A program made the translations under genes and the position numbers. A stretch of DNA of 25,988 nt, from positions 1 to 25,988 of the forward strand of contig JAQGDQ010001773.1 in NCBI GenBank assembly GCA_030141605.1. Direction: 5' to 3'. Source of the DNA: Tubiluchus corallicola (Eukaryota > Priapulida > Priapulimorpha > Priapulimorphida > Tubiluchidae). The notes below the pieces were generated by a model. The model worked only from the letters and a program-made list of their open reading frames with translations, had not been told where the DNA came from and made no database searches. This document shows, in pieces, positions 17,565 to 25,988 of the stretch. The number at the start of each line of letters is the position of its first letter. The stretch's first letter is position 1.

Positions 17565-18502
17565 CTGGTCAGGGGTAAAACGAATTATTAAAGGAAAGGT
17601 CAAGCCTTCTAGGAAGTCGGACTTATTTCAATGTTTGCGAAAAATATCAAAAGCACTTGACGTCTCTTTAGGACCAGCCTCTTCTTCAGCTCTGTTCTCT
17701 AGAAGCAAAAAATGCCAATTCTCCTGGCCAATTTGCAAGTAATCCTGGACTAATACGGATTTTGATTAGCGACTTTTCTTTGGTAATTAGTGACAAAAGT
17801 TTATGTGAACTTTCTTAACACTTTTTCACTCATGATATAACACTGTGATTGCATGTGAAATGACTTCTAAATGTTTTAAAACTCTTAAAGGAAAAGTCAA
17901 GCCTTCTGGCAGGCTGGGTTTTCTCAATGCTAGAAGGATTTAGTAATAAAACTGCAATAAGCGCCTCGCGTAATTAGCAAAATCACTTTAAATGGTGATT
18001 TACATTAACAAATACACAATTAATACATTAATAGAAACAAAAAGTTATCAATAATTCAATGAATAACAAACAGTAAGATACATAATAGGAAGCAAATTTT
18101 GGAAGAAATGATTTACACTGTCTTTAGACGTAGGTCAACCTATGGTAAACAAAGATAGTGATATCGCTACTTCCTTTAATACTGGTGTCTAAACAACGTT
18201 ATGTACAGCATCATTACAAATATACTAACTTCACTCTCAAAACACTGTGGGGTTGAAAGATAAACAAGAGAATTATCACTGTTGTATGTTGCTTAGTAAA
18301 TTCGTATACAGTTTACTTTGAGCACATAACTAGTTCAGATATACCATAGTTTAAGTTTGCTATAATACTATATATATATATATACAAATGTAAATGTGTT
18401 GCGGGCAATCAAAAAGCAGGCCTTGTTAGATTGTCCCACAAAGTGAAAGAAAAAATAATAATAAAATTAATCTGAAAATTTTACATATACAGTATAACTC
18501 AC
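17565..18502. other. Host intron with a ~45-bp direct repeat
   Basis: attaaaggaaaggtcaagcc (from 17587) and cttaaaggaaaagtcaagcc (from 17884) begin two similar stretches about 297 bp apart, possibly ends of an old element. A short TA run lies at about 18370-18385. No gene is seen. Confidence 0.45.
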
Positions 18503-18595
18503 TTGTAAGACGTCCACTAGGCGCATACGGGTTCCACAATCTTTATCCATCATGGCGCTCAGAACTGAGCTAAGAATCTGACTGATAGCAAGAGC
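18503..18595 (-). CDS. Internal exon of the minus-strand host gene
   Basis: 93 bases (31 codons, phase 0 at both ends) between the acceptor atttctgcag and the donor CAA|gtgagtt. The peptide ALAISQILSSVLSAMMDKD is helical and moderately hydrophobic, continuing CGTRMRLVDVLQ. It looks like part of a folded helical-repeat or membrane-proximal segment, unlike the polar exons that follow. I cannot assign a family. Confidence 0.72.
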
Positions 18596-18775
18596 CTGCA
18601 GAAATATACGATCATTACGTCAACAGATTACACACAGGACAGCCAACTATCCCACTAACTATCAACATATGCAAAATTTTACATATATAGTTTTACAGTG
18701 TACAGATTAATACGCTTGCAAGCAAGAAAATGGTGTCTAACCTCAAGAGAAAGGTACACATAAAGGACAAGAAAA

Positions 18776-19399
18776 GAGCTACATGAAGTTTCAGAAAAAT
18801 CGCCTTAAAAATTGTACTATTTTACAACAATTTTGTGCATGTATCGCTGAAAGGAATTCTTGGTTGTTTACATTTTAAATCTTCCGCTGTACTCTTCTGA
18901 CTATGCCATCACATGACGTCACCTGCGCACAACGTAAATCAGGGGAACAAAAGACAATGCTAAATTATCTACCAAAAAACTTTCCGTGCAAATCTATGTT
19001 ACTTAGCCTTTCGCTTGCATGCTGGAAAAACTTATGTAACTAGAAATAATAATAATTTAAATGTTTGTGCCAATTGGTAAAATGTCGCTGACTCACCTTC
19101 CAGGGTGCACCACTCACTAATCAATTTTTAATCTTGTTGACAAAATGCAGTAATTTAAACATTTAATGACATGTGCACTACGAATGCTCTTATTACTTTT
19201 TCAAACTTTACTCAATGTTATCTAAACTTGTTTCAAACGACCTACCATTAAAATGGCTGCACCTAACGGTCATCGCGGGAGTTTAAATTTACATGTTTTA
19301 TACAGCGTTACGGCCAATGCAAACCATGCATGCGAAAAGGTAGTATGTAAGTGGTATAAAATTTCGAGGCGATTTTTTTAAGCTTTATGTAAGTGGAGG
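18776..19399. mobile_element. MITE-like dispersed repeat, copy 2
   Basis: About 40 bp at the left (from acatgaagtttcagaaaaat, 18781) is similar to the reverse complement of the right end (acataaagcttaaaaaaatc read from 19390), roughly 75% by eye. This suggests imperfect terminal inverted repeats on a ~620-bp element. It aligns inverted with 6456-7428 but lacks the 446-bp insertion there. No coding frame. Confidence 0.55.
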
Positions 19400-20323
19400 G
19401 TTTAATTAAGTTTTTAATCTATTATTTAATTATCGGGAACGCTTAAAATGTATACTGTCTGCCGCATCAGTTCAGTAACTTCAGTAGTTTTACGTACACT
19501 TTACTTAATTATGCATTATTCTGGGTGTAGAGTGATTTACTAGCAGGATTTTGTTTGAGAACAGGGAAAGATGAACTAGGTAAGATCCTATCTAGCTGTG
19601 AAAACTGTTACGATTACAATAGCATGGGGGCTGCGAAGCGTTGTCAAGTGTACACAAATGCGTTGTCTGGTTCACTTAACCTTTGACCTTTTCACGATCA
19701 TCATAAATGGCTAGAACTGTGAAAAGACCCATTAAGAAAACCATGTTTCTATGCAGGAAAGCATTTAACCTAATTTTTTATCATCTCTGAGACATTTCCA
19801 GCACCGACGCTCATCCGGAAGTAGTGTCCAGAGAGAAGAACCATCGTCTAACATCCCTCACTGTGCTGATTTAAACCTGTGTTGCCCCCTCTTTTCTGTT
19901 ATAAACTGGTTTCCTTTTAAACAGGTCATGTGACCAGTCTTTTACCTGTACACTTACCTGTAGATTGGAGTAACTCAGGCGTTCACACACTGCAGTTACA
20001 GATTGTTTAGTGTCATTCATTGATTCGTTGTTATAATTTCATAATTACACTTATAGAAGATCACCATGTAAGTTGATTTATTAATTTCTTAAATCTTGAG
20101 CCTTTGTTTATTAAGAAGATTAGATTATTTTGACTAGAGATTAGATTTTATAATTTGCGTAAAAGTTTGTTAAAGTTAATTAGATCAATTTGGTTTAGAT
20201 TTCGCCGTAAAATTGAGCAAAATTATATAAAACGATACAAGCTACACAATTATGTTGTTGGAGTTTTTTATAAGAAGGTAGCACACTCACATAAACTCCT
20301 ATCACAGGTACAAAGATTCTTAC
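19400..20323. other. Host intron without recognised features
   Basis: AT-rich, with no repeats or exons that I can support. Short open frames lack splice or composition support. Confidence 0.4.
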
Positions 20324-20389
20324 CTGGTGGTCTGTGACGCCGTACTGAGCGGATGCAAATATCGTACGTCCGAGCATGAACACGTACAT
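20324..20389 (-). CDS. Exon of the minus-strand host gene (right-most one seen)
   Basis: 66 bases (22 codons, phase 0 at both ends) between the acceptor tttttttcag and the donor CAG|gtaagaatc. The peptide is MYVFMLGRTIFASAQYGVTD followed by HQ and runs in phase into the exon at 18503-18595. It begins with ATG immediately after the acceptor. That could be a start, but an internal codon is equally likely, with more exons to the right of the window. The hydrophobic first half suggests a helix or part of a membrane segment. Confidence 0.68.
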
Positions 20390-20763
20390 CTGAAAAAAAA
20401 TGTTCTTGAAAACTGGGGGCATAGCTAGGAGGGGGTGTCCCAGATTTTCACCTGAAATTTCAGCTAAACTTAAACCAAAAGCGCAATTATCATCAAACCG
20501 AGCCAAAAATTTCTTGTTGGCAACAACGCTGACCACAAAGGGGACCTGGTCACCACAAACCACTGCTACTGATTTAACACATCCTTTTACACATAGCCGT
20601 CACACGAAGGCCACACATTTTGAACCGTATGCAAGCCCAATTGTTCGTTATTATGTAACACCTAATTAACAACAATCACGGCTAGTCAACTTCGGAACAG
20701 GCTAGCCCCATTGTGCCTGATGATAAACAAATTAGCTTCACACTGCATTAGACAACCGGACTA
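20390..20763. other. Sequence upstream of the right-most host exon
   Basis: No supported gene. Open frames on both strands here overlap each other and lack splice sites or family resemblance. Confidence 0.35.
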
Positions 20764-21178
<415 letters not shown>

Positions 21179-21427
21179 ATGTGAGACCTAGAATAAATAC
21201 AAGCAGAAAATGCTGTCAATGAGCATCAATACTCTGCTGTCCAAGTGCAAGTTTGGTGTCATTCGAGCAAATATTTATAACAGGCCATTTGTTACACATT
21301 ACTGAGTTTGCAAATGCCAACTGCAGTGCTGAAAAAGAGCAGCCTTAATTATTCAGTCCAATCAGTCCAGATTCAAGAAACATATCATTTACTACATACA
21401 AGTCAGTCAGCATTTCAGGGAAACTGC
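21179..21427. other. Unassigned stretch left of the LINE
   Basis: No gene, splice site pair or repeat recognised. Confidence 0.3.
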
Positions 21428-22005
21428 TACATTAATTATCTAACTTCTTCTTCTTCGCAGCTTTTCCCTATTCGGGGTCGCCGTTGTGAATGAGTCTTCT
21501 CCACGCATTCCTGTTGTTGACCATCTCTTCATTTATGTCTTCCCTTCCCACATGATCTTCACCGACTCTTCTTTTCAGGTGTCCATACCATCGCAATCTT
21601 GCGAGGCTTCCACTACTTTTACTCTTCCTCTGATATTATGCAATCTTGCGAGGCTTCCACTACTTTTACTGTTCCTCTGATATTATTATTTCTAATTTTA
21701 TCTCTTCTTGTTATTCCCTCCATCCATCTCAACATCCTCATCTCCACCACACCCATTTTCCTCTCTTCGGTCTTCTTTAGAGAAGCTGCTTCCAGCCCAT
21801 AGATTAGAGTGGGTCTGACCACTTCTTTGCGAACTTTCCCTTTAAGTCTCACCGACTCATTCATAGAAGGTTTTGGCGCAGTTTTTACAGGCGGATGCCC
21901 TTCCTGACCCTAACCCTCCCTATTTATCCGGGCTTGGGACCGGGACTGAGTTGGGCTGGCTTGCCCCCCCCCCCCCCCGTGGCTGGGTTACATTAATTAT
22001 CTAAC
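21428..22005 (-). mobile_element. 5'-truncated LINE with exact 17-bp target duplication
   Basis: tacattaattatctaac occurs at 21428-21444 and 21989-22005, an exact 17-bp target duplication around a 544-bp insert. Read on the minus strand the insert has a G-run near its 5' end, then the C-terminal end of a non-LTR reverse transcriptase, and finishes in an (AAG)n tail. Motifs are RPTLIYGLEA, EMRMLRWMEGITRRDKIRN, then NIRGTVKV. A 47-bp tandem duplication (periods starting at 21593 and 21640) shifts the frame downstream. The last residues before the tail (WRRLIHNGDPE) lie in another frame. The catalytic domain is absent, so it cannot move by itself. Confidence 0.85.
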
Positions 22006-22340
22006 AAAACTGTTAAAACGAAACAACTACATGTATTAATTAATGTACTAAAAACAGATGCAAATTGTGTTCGTTCGGTCACGTCTGAGAAACGAATTTG
22101 AATGCAAAAGCGCTACAGACGTCAGCAACAGATGTTGCATGTATAAATGTGCTAATCAATAGCAAATTCCAGAATCATCGTGTCTATCATAAATGAGTTA
22201 TTCTGAAAGCATTAATACGCCACACGAACTACTTTCACTTGCAATTAAGCTGCAAGCATCAAGGAGACACTCTGAAGGGCAAAATAAAATTTAGTTTGTC
22301 TTTGAAGTTATGATAATCAGAAGCTGGAAATAACACACAA
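22006..22340. other. Spacer between LINE and 40-bp minisatellite
   Basis: No gene or repeat recognised. Confidence 0.35.
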
Positions 22341-23609
22341 TCTACGGCAGATGAAAATGTAGAAAACCAACTAAACACAATCTACGGCTGATGAAAATGT
22401 AGAAAACCAACTAAACACAATCTACGGCAGATGAAAATGTAGAAAATCGGCTAAACACAATCTACGGCAGTTGAAAACGTAGAAAACCAGCTAAACATAA
22501 TCTACGGCAGTTGAAAACGTAGAAAACCAACTAAACACAATCTACGGCAGATGAAAATGTAGAAAACCAGCTAAACATAATCTACGGCAGTTGAAAATGT
22601 AGAAAACCAGCTAAACATAATCTACGGCAGTTGAAAACGTAGAAAACCAACTAAACACAATCTACGGCAGATGAAAATGTACAAAACCAACAAAACACAA
22701 TCTACGGCAGTTGAAAATGTAAAAAACCAACTAAACACAATCTACGGCAGATGAAAATGTACAAAACCAACTAAACACAATCTACAGCAGTTGAAAATGT
22801 AGAAAACCAACTAAACATAATCTACGGCTGATGAAAATGTACAAAACCAACTAAACACAATCTACGGCAGATGAAAATGTAGAAAATCGGCTAAACACAA
22901 TCTACGGCAGATGAAAATGTAGAAAACCAGCTAAACACAATCTAAGGCAGATGAAAATGTAGAAAACCAGCTAAACACAATCTAAGGCAGATGAAAATAT
23001 AGAAAACCAGCTAAACATGATCTAAAGTAGATGAAAACGTAGAAAGCCAGCTAAACACAATCTACGGCAGATGAAAACATGGAAAACCAGCTAAACACAA
23101 TCTACGGCAGACGAAAACGTAGAAAACCGGCTAAACACAATCTACGGCAGTTGAAAACGTAGAAAACCAGCTAAACACAATCTACGGCAGATGAAAATGT
23201 AGAAAACCAGCTAAACACAATCTAAGGCAGATGAAAAGATAGAAAACCAGCTAAACATGATCTAAGGTAGATGAAAATGTAGAAAGCCAGCTAAACACAA
23301 TCTACGGCAGATGAAAACGTAGAAAACCAGCTAAACACAATCTACGGCAGACGAAAACGTAGAAAACCGGCTAAACACAATCTACGGCAGATGAAAACGT
23401 AGAAAACCAGCTAAACACAATCTAAGGTAGATGAAAACGTAGAAAACCAGCTAAACACAATCTAAGGCAGATGAAAACATGGAAAACCAGCTAAACACAA
23501 TCTACGGCAGATTAAAACATGGAAAACCAGCTAAACACAATCTACGGCAGATGAAAACATGGAAAACCGGCTAAACACCATCTAAGGCAGATTAAAATCT
23601 AAGAAAACC
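22341..23609. repeat. 40-bp minisatellite, 31 full units plus a partial
   Basis: The unit starts tctacggcagatgaaaatgt and ends ctaaacacaa. Units from 22341 to 23581 keep exact 40-bp register without a single net indel. The left part mostly has accaactaaac and the right part accagctaaac. The rare ctaaacatga plus agaaagccag variant pair recurs 240 bp apart (about 23016 and 23256), showing a six-unit duplication. Because 40 is not a multiple of three, no long frame results. Confidence 0.97.
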
Positions 23610-24054
23610 GTTTATTTTTTAAGTTATAGTAACACTGCAGTCAAAGATTGGTTTGTAGCAAATCACTTTTTCACAAGCTAAAGCATCCTCGTTTGTTCCA
23701 AATTTAAAAGCCAGACAACTATTCTATAACCAGCACATGTCAACAAGAGGAAAATGGCAAAGAAACTAAACGAAAGATTTTGCTACTTATACAAACATCT
23801 TAAAAGCCTCATTCTGTGTGATATAAACAATGGCCTATTTTGACAGACGGATATAAATAGACAATTAAAAATATAAGACTATAATTTACTATTATAAGCT
23901 ATTACACTACAATTTCATATACTAAGATAAGTTCCAATTAAATTTCCAAAGACCTTACTTATTCGATGCATACGTGGAAAAGGTATGTTAAAACAAGCGT
24001 TGACAGTTTTCAAGCCATGTCTCATACATGGCATCGTATCGATACTGAGTCAGC
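23610..24054. other. Spacer between two minisatellites
   Basis: AT-rich. A minus-strand frame ends here with QYRYDAMYETWLENC before a stop at about 23988, but it begins in the satellite and I see no donor or acceptor pair, so no gene is called. Confidence 0.3.
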
Positions 24055-25988
24055 GTACCACACTTCCAATAAGGACGGTCATTTTTTGTGTTACACCTCC
24101 AAATAAGTAAGGTCGTTGTTTGTGTCACACTTCCAAATGAGGAGTCTTTGTTTGCGTTACACCTCCAAATAAGTAAGGTCGTTGTTTGTGTCACACTTCC
24201 AAATGAGGAGTCTTTGTTTGCGTCACACCTCCAAATAAGTAAGGTCGTTGTTTGTGTCACACTTCCAAATGAGGAGTCTTTGTTTGCGTCACACCTTCAA
24301 ATAAGTAAGGTCGTTGTTTGTGTCACACTTCCAAATAAGGAAAGTCTTTGTTTGCGTCACAGTTTCAAATAAGTAAGGTCGTTGTTTGTGTCACACTTTC
24401 AAATAAGGAAAGTCTTTGTTTACGTTACACCTTCTAATAAGTAAGGTCGTTGTTTGTGTCACACTTCCAAATAAGAAAATTCTTTGTTTACGTTACACCT
24501 TCTAATAAGTAAGGTTGTTATTTGCATCCCACCTTCAAATAAGTAAGGTTGTTGTTTGTGTCACACTTTCAAATAAGAAAATTCTTTGTTTACGTTACAC
24601 CTTCTAATAAGTAAGGTTGTTATTTGCATCACACCTTCAAATAAGTAAGGTTGTTGTTTGTGTCACACTTTCAAATAAGAAAATTCTTTGTTTACGTTAC
24701 ACCTTCTAATAAGTAAGGTTGTTATTTGCATCCCACCTTCAAATAAGTAAGGTTGTTGTTTGTGTCACACTTTCAAATAAGAAAATTCTTTGTTTACGTT
24801 ACACCTTCTAATAAGTAAGGTTGTTGTTTGTGTCACACTTACAAAGAAGGAAAGTCTTTGTTTGTATCACAACTTCAAATAAGTAAGGTCGTTGTTTGTG
24901 TCACACTTTCAAATAAGGAAAGTCTTTGTTTACGTTACACCTTCTAATAAGTAAGGTTGTTGTTTGTGTCACACTTCCAAATAAGGAAAGTCGTTGTTTA
25001 CGTTACACCTTCTAATAAGTAAGGTTGTTGTTTGAGTCACACTTTCAAATAAGGAAAGTCTTTGTTTGAGTCACACTTTCAAATAAGTAAGGTTGTTGTT
25101 TGTGTCACACTTTCAAATAAGAAAATTCTTTGTTTACGTTACACCTTCTAATAAGTAAGGTTGTTATTTGCATCCCACCTTCAAATAAGTAAGGTTGTTG
25201 TTTGTGTCACACTTTCAAATAAGAAAATTCTTTGTTTACGTTACACCTTCTAATAAGTAAGGTTGTTATTTGCATCCCACCTTCAAATAAGTAAGGTTGT
25301 TGTTTGTGTCACACTTTCAAATAAGGAAAGTCTTTGTTTACGTTACACCTTCTAATAAGTAAGGTCGTTGTTTGTGTCACACTTCCAAATAAGGAAGGTC
25401 TTTGTTTGAGTCACACTTTCAAATAAGAAAATTCTTTGTTTACGTTACACCTTCTAATAAGTAAGGTTGTTATTTGCATCCCACCTTCAAATAAGTAAGG
25501 TTGTTGTTTGTGTCACACTTCCAAAGAAGGAAAGTCTTTGTTTGTATCACAACTTCAAATAAGTAAGGTCGTTGTTTGTGTCACACTTTCAAATAAGGAA
25601 AGTCTTTGTTTACGTTACACCTTCTAATAAGTAAGGTTGTTGTTTGTGTCACACTTCCAAATAAGGAAAGTCGTTGTTTACGTTACACCTTCTAATAAGT
25701 AAGGTTGTTGTTTGAGTCACACTTTCAAATAAGGAAAGTCTTTGTTTGAGTCACACTTTCAAATAAGTAAGGTTGTTGTTTGTGTCACACTTTCAAATAA
25801 GAAAATTCTTTGTTTACGTTACACCTTCTAATAAGTAAGGTTGTTATTTGCATCCCACCTTCAAATAAGTAAGGTTGTTGTTTGTGTCACACTTTCAAAT
25901 AAGAAAATTCTTTGTTTACGTTACACCTTCTAATAAGTAAGGTTGTTATTTGCATCCCACATTCAAATAAGTAAGGTTGTTGTTTGTG
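24055..25988. repeat. 34-bp minisatellite arranged as 68-bp dimers (runs off the window)
   Basis: Two related 34-bp monomers alternate: one tcacacttYcaaataagg..., the other ttacaccttctaataagtaa.... About 57 monomers are visible. Early dimers at the left edge are 66 bp. The sequence from 24842 onward recurs from 25522 to the window end at an offset of exactly 680 bp (20 monomers) with very few differences, a recent block duplication. The array continues beyond 25988. Confidence 0.97.

Noticed and set aside
23988-24060. Terminal exon ending ETWLENC on the minus strand
   Set aside because: The frame arises in the satellite. There is no convincing acceptor, and no phase link to the host exons was found.
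24055-24372. Repeat-protein-like open frames on both strands
   Set aside because: Product of the 66-bp dimers at the start of the 34-bp array. The frame is lost when units become 68 bp.
22341-25988. CRISPR array
   Set aside because: The repeats are directly adjacent with no unique spacers, and the sequence is eukaryotic.

Overview
The window is nuclear DNA from an animal. It has GT-AG introns with matching phases, tRNA-derived and LINE-type retroposons, pogo/Tigger, hAT and piggyBac DNA-transposon relics, and much AT-rich non-coding sequence. I cannot name the species. The repeat mix would suit an aquatic invertebrate or a basal chordate, but that is a guess.

Two protein-coding genes can be supported. 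The first runs on the minus strand across most of the window. Six exons (20324-20389, 18503-18595, 12509-12695, 11632-11729, 9829-10460, 270-382) each have good splice sites, and their reading phases agree at every junction. They encode a short helical segment followed by a long polar Ser/Arg/Pro-rich region. I do not recognise this protein, and both of its ends lie outside the window. The second gene lies on the plus strand, inside the 9.4-kb intron between the two left-most exons of the first. It has a small first coding exon (2967-3026) and a large one (4807-6153). Its 468-residue product has a BTB domain, a BACK domain and a C-terminal MATH-like domain, which is an unusual order. Three RFX-type X-box-like motifs lie 75-170 bp upstream of its start codon.

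From left to right: a hAT-like end (1-106); host exon (270-382); a 33-bp minisatellite (454-2265) passing into a DNA-transposon remnant; X-box cluster and BTB exon 1; BTB intron 1 holding a Tigger-type MITE and a decayed piggyBac-type transposase end; BTB exon 2; a dispersed repeat split by a 446-bp insertion (6456-7428); a LINE 3' end (7942-8477); a hAT-type MITE with a GA microsatellite (8984-9494); host exons at 9.8-12.7 kb separated by a second Tigger MITE and a CTAY microsatellite; a nest of inverted repeats, a hAT-like insertion and a SINE (12.97-15.15 kb); a 93-bp minisatellite of 26 units (15205-17564); host exons at 18.5 and 20.3 kb flanking a MITE; a 0.4-kb CT tract; a 5'-truncated LINE with an exact 17-bp target duplication (21428-22005); a 40-bp minisatellite (22341-23609); and a 34-bp minisatellite that runs off the right edge.

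Four minisatellites together fill about 7.4 kb (28%) of the window. Three lie in mapped introns or directly upstream of the first mapped host exon, and all four have higher-order structure. They also explain most of the long open frames, whose units are multiples of three. I found no CRISPR array, operon or bacterial-type system. The best candidates for something undescribed are the BTB-BACK-MATH gene with its X-box promoter and the intron-borne minisatellites.
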